Assembly (NCBI RefSeq): GCF_001571105.1 | Contig: NZ_BCTD01000008.1 | DNA: 64,000 nt | Strand: one strand, 5' to 3' | DNA from: Azotobacter vinelandii | GTDB lineage: Bacteria > Pseudomonadota > Gammaproteobacteria > Pseudomonadales > Pseudomonadaceae | Part shown: positions 51,112-59,816 of the stretch, piece after piece | Layout of the letters: every line of letters begins with the position of its first letter | How positions within the stretch are numbered: the first letter of the stretch is position 1 | Made by a program: the position numbers and the translations under genes | Notes under the pieces: generated by a model | What the model was told of the DNA's origin: nothing | Seen by the model: only the letters and a program-made list of their open reading frames with translations | The model's database searches: none

Positions 51112-51783
51112 ATGCATGGAATCCGCCGCGCCCCCCACCTGTTCCTCGACCGCCGCAGCGCCGGCCTAGAACTGGCCGAAGCGTTGATGCCCCATGCGGC
51201 GGAGCGTCCGCTGGTGCTCGCCCTGCCCCGCGGCGGCGTCCCGGTCGCCTTCGAGGCCGCCAGGATGCTGCACGCCGAGCTGGACATTCTCCTGGTGCGC
51301 CGGATCGGCGCCCCCGGACACAGCGGGCTCGCGCTCGGCGCGGTGATCGATGGGGCCCATCCGCAGTTCGTCGTCAACGAGGAAGTGATGCGCCAGGTAC
51401 GCCCCCCGGCCGGCTGGTTCGAGGCGGAAATGCAGCGCCAGTCGCAAGAGCTGGAGCGTGCCCGGCAACTGTATTGCCGCGAGCCGCCGGTACCCGTGGC
51501 CGACCGCTGCGTGATTCTGGTGGACGACGGCATCGACACCGGTAGCAGCGTGCGGGCGGCCTTGAAAGGACTGGCCAAGTCCGCTCCCGGACAGTTGATC
51601 TTGGCCGTGCCGGTCGCTCCCCGGGCGGTCGCCCAAGATCTGCAGCCACTGGTGGACGAACTGGTCTGCCTAGCCATGCCCGAGCCTTTCGACTCGATCG
51701 CACGCCATTATGGCGACTTCGATGAAACCACCGACCGCGAAGTCGCCGATCTGCTGGCCGAGGCGCGGCACAGCGCCCGCTGA
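51112..51783 (+). CDS. Phosphoribosyltransferase domain protein
   Basis: 223 residues. The type I PRTase fold is shown by LVLALPRGGVPVAFEAA, DILLVRRIGAPGHSGLALGAV and the PRPP motif CVILVDDGIDTGSSVRAALKGL. It is the group found beside, or fused to, erythromycin esterase-like proteins, not a purine or pyrimidine salvage enzyme of known specificity. The stop lies in the loop of a 6-bp hairpin (GCGCCC 51773-51778 with GGGCGC 51786-51791). Confidence 0.88.
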   Translation: MHGIRRAPHLFLDRRSAGLELAEALMPHAAERPLVLALPRGGVPVAFEAARMLHAELDILLVRRIGAPGHSGLALGAVIDGAHPQFVVNEEVMRQVRPPAGWFEAEMQRQSQELERARQLYCREPPVPVADRCVILVDDGIDTGSSVRAALKGLAKSAPGQLILAVPVAPRAVAQDLQPLVDELVCLAMPEPFDSIARHYGDFDETTDREVADLLAEARHSAR

Positions 51784-51808
51784 ACGGGCGCCGTGTCCGG
51801 GCGGACGC

Positions 51809-52018
51809 TCAGGCCACCGGCGCCGGCGGCGGTTGGTCCGGCCGGGTCGGCTCTCCCGGCTCGCTCGGTTGCGTCGGCACACCAGGCTCGTTGGGTTGAC
51901 CCGGTACGCCCGGCTCCGGATCGCCGGCGGGATTTCCGGCCGACCAGAACCGACCGGGCAGTGCCTGCCCCGCTATCGAGGACAGATGAAGGGGTTCGCT
52001 GTGACGACGGATTTCCAT
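51809..52018 (-). CDS. Small Pro/Gly-rich repeat protein
   Basis: 69 residues. The first 30 are ordinary (MEIRRHSEPLHLSSIAG...), then an unstructured tract of repeats of the type P-x-x-P-G-x-P (GVPGQPNEPGVPTQPSEPG, EPTRPDQPPPAP). GGAGGT sits 5 bases upstream of the ATG, a near-ideal ribosome binding site, which makes a real gene likely in spite of the low complexity. No signal peptide. Family not recognised; it lies between the phosphoribosyltransferase gene (convergent) and dcd. Confidence 0.55.
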   Translation of the reverse strand: MEIRRHSEPLHLSSIAGQALPGRFWSAGNPAGDPEPGVPGQPNEPGVPTQPSEPGEPTRPDQPPPAPVA

Positions 52019-52141
52019 GACGACCTCCGACTGTGAGGGACGGCGCGCTGCCGGCCCGATGACTACAGTCGGTAGAGTCCGCCGGACTGGAGTAATTCCC
52101 CCGCGCCGCCGCCAGCCCGATGGCAGGGCTGGCGCTGCCGC

Positions 52142-52708
52142 TCATGTCTTCGGCAGGGTCACTCCGGTCTGCCCCTGATACTTGCCGCCACGGTCCTTGT
52201 AGGACACCTCGCAAGGCTCGTCGGACTCGAGGAAGAGCATCTGCGCCACGCCCTCGTTGGCGTAGATCTTCGCCGGCAGGGTGGTGGTGTTGGAGAACTC
52301 CAGGGTCACGTGGCCCTCCCACTCCGGCTCCAGAGGGGTGACATTGACGATGATGCCGCAGCGGGCATAGGTGCTCTTGCCCAGGCAGATGGTCAGCACG
52401 TTGCGCGGGATGCGGAAATACTCGACGGTGCGCGCCAGGGCGAAGGAGTTCGGCGGGATGATGCAGACCGCTCCCTTGACGTCCACGAAGCTCCTCTCGT
52501 CGAAATTCTTCGGATCGACGGTGGCCGAGTGGATGTTGGTGAAGACCTTGAACTCGTCGGCACAGCGCACATCGTAGCCATAACTGGACACACCGTAGGA
52601 AATCAGCCGCTCGCTGCCCTCGGTGCGCACCTGACGCTCGACGAAGGGCTCGATCATGCCCTGCTCCCGGGCCATGCGGCGAATCCACTTGTCCGATTTG
52701 ATGGTCAT
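52142..52708 (-). CDS. dcd: dCTP deaminase
   Basis: 188 residues, the normal length. Makes dUTP from dCTP on the way to dTMP. YGVSSYGYDVRCADEF, FVDVKGAVCIIPPNSFALARTVEYFRIP and STYARCGIIVNVTPLEPEWEGHVTLEFSNTTTLPAKIYANEG contain the active-site Glu and the trimer contacts. Same strand as apbC; 341 bp lie between. Confidence 0.97.
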   Translation of the reverse strand: MTIKSDKWIRRMAREQGMIEPFVERQVRTEGSERLISYGVSSYGYDVRCADEFKVFTNIHSATVDPKNFDERSFVDVKGAVCIIPPNSFALARTVEYFRIPRNVLTICLGKSTYARCGIIVNVTPLEPEWEGHVTLEFSNTTTLPAKIYANEGVAQMLFLESDEPCEVSYKDRGGKYQGQTGVTLPKT

Positions 52709-53049
52709 GACGGCAGTCCTGCAAAAATTAGGGTGTGCATATTAGCGACTGTCCCGACGCCTTCAAAGCGCCAGCCCCCGACCCCGGTACGGCTCGGAAA
52801 CGGCGGATGGGCAAGCCGCAGCGGAGTTCCCTGCGGGCCGCTCGGCGAGCATCCGTGCATCGCCATCCGCGCTGGCAGCGGTGCGACTCGAACGCTCCAA
52901 CCGTGCATCCACTGGCGCAAGCCGGACGAAAGGCTCGACACCGACAAACACCGAGGGCATGTCGGGCAACGGAAACGTGCCGGCCCCAAGGCGACACAAG
53001 CATCCGCTCCGACGGACGCCCGTCCCCCATCATCCGCGCCGACCGGGCG
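52709..53049. other. Intergenic region between apbC and dcd
   Basis: 341 bp with no supported gene. Short overlapping frames on both strands have no ribosome binding site or conserved sequence. The AT-rich part next to dcd (about 52720-52745) probably holds its promoter. Confidence 0.45.
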
Positions 53050-54144
53050 TCAATCCTCGCTGATCACGATCTTCGGCATCGACTGGGCGACGATCTGCCC
53101 GCTCTGGGCGATGCGCGCGCCGACGCTGCGGGCCATCTGCTGGTAGATCAGGGTGACCGGACTGTCCGGATCGGCGATCACCGTCGGCCGGCCGGCGTCG
53201 GCCTGGCTGCGGATCTCCATGGACAGCGGCAGGGAGGCGAGCAGCTCGACGTTGTACCGGGCCGCCAGCTTCTCGCCGCCGCCCTCGCCGAACAGGTGTT
53301 CGGCATGTCCGCAGTTGGAGCAGATATGCACAGCCATGTTCTCCACCACGCCGAGCACCGGAATGTTCACCTTGCGGAACATCTCCACCCCCTTCCTGGC
53401 ATCCAGCAGGGCGAGGTCCTGCGGCGTGGTGACGATCACCGCGCCGGCCACCGGCACCTTCTGCGCCAGGGTCAGTTGGATGTCGCCGGTACCGGGCGGC
53501 ATGTCCACCACCAAGTAGTCGAGGTTGTCCCAGTCGGTCTGGGTGGCCAGTTGCATGAGTGCGCCGGAAACCACGGGCCCACGCCAGACCATGGGCGTGT
53601 CGTCGTCGGTGAGAAAGGCCATGGACATCAGTTGCACGCCATGGGCCTGCAGCGGGATGAAAGCCTTCTGGTCGCGGACCTGCGGACGGCTGCCCTCGGG
53701 AATGCCGAACATGATGCCCTGGCTGGGGCCGTAGATGTCCGCATCCAGCATGCCGACCCGTGCGCCTTCGCGGGCCAGGGCCAGGGCCAGGTTGGCCGCG
53801 GTGGTGGACTTGCCCACCCCGCCCTTGCCGGAAGCCACGGCGATGACGTTCTTCACCCCCTGCAAGCCCTGCACCTGTTCCAGGGCCTTGTGCGGAGCGA
53901 TCACAGAGTCCACTTGCACGCGTGCTTCACGCACGCCGTCGAGGCTCTTCAGGCCGGTTTCGAGCAGTTGCGCCCAGCCATCCTTGAACAACCCGGCGGC
54001 ATAGCCGAGTTCCAGCCGCACGCCGACCTGGCCGTCTCGGATAGTGATATCGCGGACGCAGCCGGCGCTGACCGGGTCCTGCTTGAGATGGGGGTCGAAG
54101 TACTGACGCAGCGCGGTTTCCACCGCTTCGCGAGTGACGGACAT
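53050..54144 (-). CDS. apbC: Iron-sulfur cluster carrier protein ApbC/Mrp
   Basis: 364 residues. N-terminal DUF59-like domain (about 1-85), then a deviant Walker A SGKGGVGKST at 105-114, MLDADIYGPSQG, VVDMPPGTGD and the cluster-binding CSNC (VHICSNCGHAEHLFG). A P-loop ATPase that transfers Fe-S clusters. Divergent from metG, the order found in Pseudomonas. Confidence 0.96.
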   Translation of the reverse strand: MSVTREAVETALRQYFDPHLKQDPVSAGCVRDITIRDGQVGVRLELGYAAGLFKDGWAQLLETGLKSLDGVREARVQVDSVIAPHKALEQVQGLQGVKNVIAVASGKGGVGKSTTAANLALALAREGARVGMLDADIYGPSQGIMFGIPEGSRPQVRDQKAFIPLQAHGVQLMSMAFLTDDDTPMVWRGPVVSGALMQLATQTDWDNLDYLVVDMPPGTGDIQLTLAQKVPVAGAVIVTTPQDLALLDARKGVEMFRKVNIPVLGVVENMAVHICSNCGHAEHLFGEGGGEKLAARYNVELLASLPLSMEIRSQADAGRPTVIADPDSPVTLIYQQMARSVGARIAQSGQIVAQSMPKIVISED

Positions 54145-54337
54145 GGGCTACTCCCGAAAAACCGACTGAAACAGATGGCCATGATAGCCGAGCCCGGCCC
54201 GATCGACATGCTCGGGCGGCAACCATCATGGAAGAGACCTATGCACCGACCTTCAGGAGCCTCCCCGCGGATGAAAAAAAACCGCCGCGGCCTTACACTC
54301 ACGGACTTTCCCTTCCGCAATCCCGACCGCACAGACC

Positions 54338-56383
54338 ATGCCCGAAGCTCGCCAGATCCTCGTCACCAGCGCCCTGCCCTATGCCAACGGCTCGATCCAT
54401 CTGGGCCACATGCTCGAGTACATCCAGACCGACATCTGGGTGCGCTTCCAGAAGCAACGCGGCAACCAGTGCGTGTACGTCTGCGCCGACGACGCCCACG
54501 GCTCGGCGATCATGTTACGCGCCGAGAAGGAAGGCATCACCCCGGAGCAGTTGATCGCCTACGTGCAGGCCGAGCACAGCGCCGACTTCGCCGACTTTCT
54601 GGTGGATTTCGACAATTACCACTCCACCCACGCGGAAGAGAACCGTGCCCTGTCGGAGGCCATCTATCTCCGCCTGCGCGACGCCGGACACATCGCCACC
54701 CGCTCGGTGACCCAGTATTTCGACCCCGAGAAGGGCATGTTCCTCGCCGACCGATTCATCAAGGGCACCTGTCCGAAGTGCGGCGCCGAGGACCAGTACG
54801 GCGACAACTGCGAGAAGTGCGGCGCCACCTATGAGCCGACCGAACTGAAAGACCCGCGCTCGGCGATTTCCGGCGCCACGCCGGTGCTCAAGGACTCCAA
54901 GCATTTCTTCTTCAAGCTGCCGGACTTCGAGGCCATGCTCAAGGAGTGGACCCGCAGCGGCACCCTGCAGGAAGCGGTGGCGAACAAGATCGCCGAATGG
55001 CTGGACGGCGGCCTGCAGGAGTGGGACATCTCCCGAGACGCACCCTACTTCGGCTTCGAGATTCCCGACGAGCCGGGCAAGTACTTCTATGTCTGGCTGG
55101 ATGCGCCGATCGGTTACATGGCCAGCTTCAAGAACCTCTGTGCGCGTCGCCCCGAGCTGGACTTCGACGCCTTCTGGTGCAAGGACTCCAAGGCCGAGCT
55201 GTACCATTTCATCGGCAAGGACATCGTCAATTTCCACACCCTGTTCTGGCCGGCGATGCTCGAAGGCGCGGGCTTCCGCAAGCCGACCGCGGTCAACGTG
55301 CACGGTTACCTGACCGTCAACGGTCAGAAGATGTCAAAGTCGCGCGGCACCTTCATCAAGGCGCGCACCTACCTCGATCACCTCAACCCCGAGTACCTGC
55401 GCTACTACTACGCCAGCAAGCTGTCGCGCGGCGTGGACGACCTCGATCTCAACCTCGAGGACTTCGTGCAGAAGGTCAATTCCGACCTGGTGGGCAAGGT
55501 GGTCAACATCGCCAGCCGCTGCGCCGGCTTCATCCACAAGGGCAACGCCGGTCTGATGGTCGATGCCAATCCCGAGCCGGAGCTGTGGGAGGCCTTCCAG
55601 GTCGCCGCCCCGGCTATCGCCGAGGCCTACGAAGGCCGTGACTTCGGCCGCGCCATGCGCGAGATCATGGCCCTGGCCGACCGCGCCAACGCCTGGATCG
55701 CCGACAAGGCGCCCTGGGCGTTGAACAAGCAGGAAGGCAAGCAGACCGAGGTACAGGAGATCTGCGCCTTCGGCATCAACCTGTTCCGCCAGTTGGTGAT
55801 CTTCCTCAAGCCCGTGCTGCCCAACCTGGCCACTGCCGCCGAGGCTTTCCTCAATGTCGCCCCGCTGACCTGGCAGGATCACACGCTGCGCCTGGCCAAC
55901 CATCCGCTCAACCCCTTCACTCCGCTGATGACCCGTATCGAACCCGCGAAGATCGACGCCATGATCGAAGCCTCCAAGGAAGACCTCGCCGCCCAGAACA
56001 GCGAAGCCGCCGCTCCCCAAGGCAATGGTGAACTGGTCAAGGAGCCGCTGGCTCCGGAAATCGACTTCAATGCCTTCGCCGCCGTCGACCTGCGCATCGC
56101 GCTGATCGAGAAGGCCGAGTTCGTCGAGGGCGCCGACAAGCTGCTGCGTCTGACCCTGGATATCGGCGACGCCAAGCGCAACGTGTTCTCCGGCATCAAG
56201 AGCGCCTATCCGGAGCCGAGCGAGCTGGAAGGTCGCCTGACCCTGTACGTCGCCAACCTGGCGCCGCGCAAGATGAAGTTCGGCCTGTCCGAGGGCATGG
56301 TGCTGGCCGCCGGCCCCGGCGGCAGCGAGATCTTCCTGCTCAGCCCGGATGCCGGTGCCAAGCCTGGTCAGCGCGTGCATTGA
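54338..56383 (+). CDS. metG: Methionyl-tRNA synthetase
   Basis: 681 residues. HIGH motif as SIHLGHMLEY, the zinc cysteines CPKCGAEDQYGDNCEKCG, KMSKS at 331-335 and a C-terminal tRNA-binding (EMAP/Trbp111-like) domain FNAFAAVDLRIALIEKAE...LRLTLDIGD. The ATG at 54338 gives the family start MPEARQILVTSALPYANG. It stands as its own transcription unit between apbC and rnf. Confidence 0.97.
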   Translation: MPEARQILVTSALPYANGSIHLGHMLEYIQTDIWVRFQKQRGNQCVYVCADDAHGSAIMLRAEKEGITPEQLIAYVQAEHSADFADFLVDFDNYHSTHAEENRALSEAIYLRLRDAGHIATRSVTQYFDPEKGMFLADRFIKGTCPKCGAEDQYGDNCEKCGATYEPTELKDPRSAISGATPVLKDSKHFFFKLPDFEAMLKEWTRSGTLQEAVANKIAEWLDGGLQEWDISRDAPYFGFEIPDEPGKYFYVWLDAPIGYMASFKNLCARRPELDFDAFWCKDSKAELYHFIGKDIVNFHTLFWPAMLEGAGFRKPTAVNVHGYLTVNGQKMSKSRGTFIKARTYLDHLNPEYLRYYYASKLSRGVDDLDLNLEDFVQKVNSDLVGKVVNIASRCAGFIHKGNAGLMVDANPEPELWEAFQVAAPAIAEAYEGRDFGRAMREIMALADRANAWIADKAPWALNKQEGKQTEVQEICAFGINLFRQLVIFLKPVLPNLATAAEAFLNVAPLTWQDHTLRLANHPLNPFTPLMTRIEPAKIDAMIEASKEDLAAQNSEAAAPQGNGELVKEPLAPEIDFNAFAAVDLRIALIEKAEFVEGADKLLRLTLDIGDAKRNVFSGIKSAYPEPSELEGRLTLYVANLAPRKMKFGLSEGMVLAAGPGGSEIFLLSPDAGAKPGQRVH

Positions 56384-56476
56384 TCCCGCCAGGGGGTGGA
56401 GGACTCTTCCCCCGTCCGCCCCCTGAAAGCCTTGCCGAACGGCCTCCGCGGTTGTTCGCCCCTGCGCCTTCCCCGA

Positions 56477-56482
56477 TATAAT
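56477..56482 (+). promoter_or_regulatory. Probable -10 element of the rnf operon
   Basis: Perfect TATAAT, 48 bp upstream of the rnfA start, in the metG-rnfA gap. A -35-like TTGTTC lies 19 bp upstream, which is a long spacing. Confidence 0.5.
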
Positions 56483-56530
56483 GGACACCCTTTCTCTCCC
56501 GCCCTCTGCCCGCCCGACGGTGTCCCCGCG

Positions 56531-57115
56531 ATGACCGAACTCGTCCTGATCCTGGTTGGCGCCATCCTGGTCAACAACTTCGTGCTGGTGCAGTTTCTCG
56601 GCCTCTGTCCGTTCATGGGCGTGTCGAAGCGGATCGAGACGGCCATCGGCCTCGCCCTGGCCACCACCTTCGTGCTGACCCTGGCGGCCATGTGCAGCTA
56701 TCTGCTGCAACGGTACGTGCTCGTGCCGCTGGATCTGGAATACCTGCGCACCATCGGTTTCATCCTGGTGATCGCCGTGGTGGTGCAGTTCACCGAAATG
56801 CTGGTGAACAAGACCAGTCCGTTGCTCTACCGTGTTCTGGGCATCTTCCTGCCGCTGATCACCACCAACTGCATCGTCCTCGGCGTGGCCCTGCTCAACG
56901 CCAACAAGGCGGGTTACGGCTTCCTCGAGTCCGGCATCAACGGCTTCGGCGCCGGCCTCGGTTTTTCCCTGGTGCTGGTGCTGTTCGCCGCCATGCGCGA
57001 GCGCATCGCCATCGCCGACGTGCCCAAACCCTTCAAGGGCGCGGCCATCGGCCTGATCACCGCCGGCCTGATGTCCCTGGCCTTCATGGGCTTTTCCGGA
57101 TTGATCAAGCCATGA
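56531..57115 (+). CDS. rnfA: Rnf complex subunit RnfA
   Basis: 194 residues, six helices. NNFVLVQFLGLCPFMGVSKRIETAIG (with the conserved Cys of the membrane [2Fe-2S] site) and GIFLPLITTNCIVLGVALLN are the RnfA/NqrE signature. RnfA and RnfE form a pseudo-symmetric pair. The complex couples electron flow between NADH and ferredoxin to ion transport. Azotobacter vinelandii has two rnf clusters; the link to nth, as in E. coli rsx-nth, suggests this is the constitutive rnf2-type cluster, not the nif-linked one. Confidence 0.96.
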   Translation: MTELVLILVGAILVNNFVLVQFLGLCPFMGVSKRIETAIGLALATTFVLTLAAMCSYLLQRYVLVPLDLEYLRTIGFILVIAVVVQFTEMLVNKTSPLLYRVLGIFLPLITTNCIVLGVALLNANKAGYGFLESGINGFGAGLGFSLVLVLFAAMRERIAIADVPKPFKGAAIGLITAGLMSLAFMGFSGLIKP

Positions 57116-57675
57116 CCGCCGTGCTCGCCCTGTTCCTGCTGTGTCTGGTGTGCGGCGCCATCCTCGGTTATGCGGCGGTGCGTTTTCGCGTCGAAGGCAA
57201 TCCCGTCGCCGAACAGATCAATGCCCTGCTACCGCAGACCCAGTGCGGCCAGTGCGGCTATCCCGGCTGCAAGCCCTACTCCGAAGCCATCGCCGCCGGC
57301 GACAGGATCAACAAGTGTCCGCCCGGTGGCGAGGCGACCATCCTGGCCCTGGCCGAGCTGCTGGACCTCGAGCCCGAACCGCTGGACGCCCCCGAAGGCG
57401 AGAAGCCGCGAATGGTCGCACGCATCCGCGAAGCGGAGTGCATCGGCTGCACCAAATGCCTGCAGGCCTGTCCGGTGGACGCCATCGTTGGCGCCGCCAG
57501 GCACATGCACACGGTGATCGCCGCCGAATGCACCGGCTGCGATCTCTGCGTCGAACCTTGCCCGGTGGACTGCATCGACATGCTTCCGATCGCCGATACA
57601 CCGCAGGACTGGAAGTGGGATCTGCCCCTGCCTCCCGGCCGACTGATCGCCAGCGATCGGGAGCGAGCGGCATGA
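57112..57675 (+). CDS. rnfB: Rnf complex ferredoxin subunit RnfB
   Basis: 187 residues. One N-terminal membrane helix, an Fe-S domain with Q.QCGQCGYPGCKPY...CPPGG, then two ferredoxin-type clusters CIGCTKCLQACPVDAI and CTGCDLCVEPCPVDCI. ATGA overlap with rnfA and 4-bp overlap with rnfC. Confidence 0.96.
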   Translation: MTAVLALFLLCLVCGAILGYAAVRFRVEGNPVAEQINALLPQTQCGQCGYPGCKPYSEAIAAGDRINKCPPGGEATILALAELLDLEPEPLDAPEGEKPRMVARIREAECIGCTKCLQACPVDAIVGAARHMHTVIAAECTGCDLCVEPCPVDCIDMLPIADTPQDWKWDLPLPPGRLIASDRERAA

Positions 57676-59738
57676 GCGAAGCGAAACTCTGGGAATTCCA
57701 GGGTGGCATTCACCCACCGGAACGCAAGGAACTCTCCAACCGCACGCCGATCCAGAGGGTGCCGTTGCCCGCGCGTCTGATCCTGCCGCTCGGACAGCAC
57801 ATCGGCACCCCGGCCGAGCCGATCGTCACGGTCGGCGAGCGGGTCCTCAAGGGCCAGCCGATCGCCACAGCCAGCGGACGGGTCAGCGCGCCGCTGCACG
57901 CCCCGACCTCCGGCACGGTGAGCTTCATCGGCATGCAACCCTATCCCCACGTTTCCGGCCTGCTCGCACCGGCCATCGTCATCGATAGCGACGGCCTGGA
58001 TGAATGGACCGCCCTGGAGCCTTGCGCCGACCATCGCAGCCTGGAGCCGGCGATATTGCTGGAGAGAATCCGCCAGGCCGGCATCAGCGGCCTGGGCGGC
58101 GCCGGCTTCCCCACGGCGGTGAAGCTGACGGCACGCCCGCAGCGGAAGATCCACACGCTGATCGTCAACGGTGCCGAATGCGAGCCCTATATCACTGCCG
58201 ATGACCGGCTGATGCGAGAGAGAGCGGCCGAGCTGGTCATCGGCATCGATATCCTCGTGCAACTGATCGAACCCGAGCAGGTGCTCATCGGTATCGAGGA
58301 CAACAAGCCCGAGGCGGTCGCCGCGGTGCGCGCCGCCCTCGGCGAGCGGTCGTTCGGGCTGCGGGTACTGCCGACCAAGTATCCGTCCGGCGGCGAACGG
58401 CAACTGATCGAGATCCTCACCGGCCGACAGGTGCCGAGCGGCGGCCTGCCGGCGGACATCGGCATGCTCTGCCAGAACGTCGGCACCTGTGTCGCCATCC
58501 ATGACACGGTACTCCTGGGACGGCCGCTGATCTCGCGCATCGTCACCCTGACCGGCGAAGCCCTGGCCCGGCCGATGAACGTCGAGGCCCTGCTCGGCAC
58601 GCCGGTGGGCGAACTGCTGGCTTTCGCCGGGCTGGATGAGGCGCGCATGGACCGCCTGATCATGGGCGGCCCGATGATGGGCTTCACCCTGTCCTCGCTC
58701 GACGTGCCCCTGATCAAGACCGCTAACTGCCTGCTGGCACCGACCCGCAGCGAGTTGCCGCCTCCGCCACCGGCGCTGCCGTGCATTCGCTGCGGTGCCT
58801 GCGCCGATGTCTGTCCGGCCAGCCTGCTGCCGCAGCAACTGCATTTCTTCGCCCTCGGTCGGGAACACGAGCAACTCAGGGCATACAACCTGTTCGACTG
58901 CATCGAATGCGGCGCCTGTGCTTACGTCTGTCCCTCCAGCCTGCCGCTGGTGCAGTACTACCGTGTGGCCAAGGCGGAAATCCGCGAACTGGAGCAGAAG
59001 CGGCACAAGGCCGGACACTCCAGGCTACGTTTCGAGCTGCGCCAGGAGCGCCTGCGCAAGTCCGAGGAACAGAAGGAAGCAGAACGCCGGGCTCGCGTCG
59101 AAAAGGCCGCCCGGGCCAGGGCGGTACAGGCGGAAAGCAGCTCGGTGCCCCATCAGGAAACCTCGCTTGCCAGCCGGCCGACCGGACTCTCCGAGCACCA
59201 GAAAAAGCTGAAGATCGAGGCGAGCATGACCCAAGTCGCCTTGAAAAAAGCCGAGAAGCAGCTCGCCGTCCACCCGACGGCAGAGCTGGAAGCCCAGGTC
59301 GCCGAACTGCGTGCCGCTGCCGAGGCGGCACGCAAGGCACTGGAGGCGACTACTCCGGCAGCGCCGTCGGCAGGCAACGACACAGCGCTGAAGAAAGCCA
59401 AGATCGAGTTGGCGATGAGGCGTACCGAGTTGAAGAAGGCCGAGAAGGCCAGTGCCGACGACAGCGAACTGGCACACCTGCGCGAGGCCCTGGCCGACGC
59501 CGAGCGGGCCCTGCATGCCGCCGAGGAGGCTTCGGACAGGCCCGCACCGCAATTGGTGCGGATCGATAAACGCCCGGTGGATGAGAAGTTGCGGGCCCTG
59601 AAGACCGAACTCGCCTTCGCCCGCGCCGACCTGCGCAAACTGGAACGCGACGAGACAATCGATCCACCCGTGCTGGAGTCGGCCCGGACGCGCCTGGCCG
59701 AAGCCGAGCGCCGGCTGGCGGGATACCAAAGCGAATGA
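57672..59738 (+). CDS. rnfC: Rnf complex subunit RnfC with three coiled-coil repeats
   Basis: 688 residues. FMN/NADH-binding domain (GGAGFPTAVKL, the NGAECEPYI loop), then two 4Fe-4S motifs CIRCGACADVCPASL and CIECGACAYVCPSSL. The C-terminal third is a charged coiled coil containing three imperfect repeats of about 60-66 residues that begin near 509, 571 and 637 (core LKIEAS..QVALKKAEK; KKAKIELAMRRTELKKAEK; LRALKTELAFARADLRKLER). Long repeat tails of this kind also occur in E. coli RsxC. Confidence 0.95.
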   Translation: MSEAKLWEFQGGIHPPERKELSNRTPIQRVPLPARLILPLGQHIGTPAEPIVTVGERVLKGQPIATASGRVSAPLHAPTSGTVSFIGMQPYPHVSGLLAPAIVIDSDGLDEWTALEPCADHRSLEPAILLERIRQAGISGLGGAGFPTAVKLTARPQRKIHTLIVNGAECEPYITADDRLMRERAAELVIGIDILVQLIEPEQVLIGIEDNKPEAVAAVRAALGERSFGLRVLPTKYPSGGERQLIEILTGRQVPSGGLPADIGMLCQNVGTCVAIHDTVLLGRPLISRIVTLTGEALARPMNVEALLGTPVGELLAFAGLDEARMDRLIMGGPMMGFTLSSLDVPLIKTANCLLAPTRSELPPPPPALPCIRCGACADVCPASLLPQQLHFFALGREHEQLRAYNLFDCIECGACAYVCPSSLPLVQYYRVAKAEIRELEQKRHKAGHSRLRFELRQERLRKSEEQKEAERRARVEKAARARAVQAESSSVPHQETSLASRPTGLSEHQKKLKIEASMTQVALKKAEKQLAVHPTAELEAQVAELRAAAEAARKALEATTPAAPSAGNDTALKKAKIELAMRRTELKKAEKASADDSELAHLREALADAERALHAAEEASDRPAPQLVRIDKRPVDEKLRALKTELAFARADLRKLERDETIDPPVLESARTRLAEAERRLAGYQSE

Positions 59739-59816
59739 CCCGGCGATGGCCCTCTACGGCAGCTAGCCGGCGAGCCCGATAGCCGCGCCCCCAGGCACGT
59801 ACACAACGGAGAGCCA

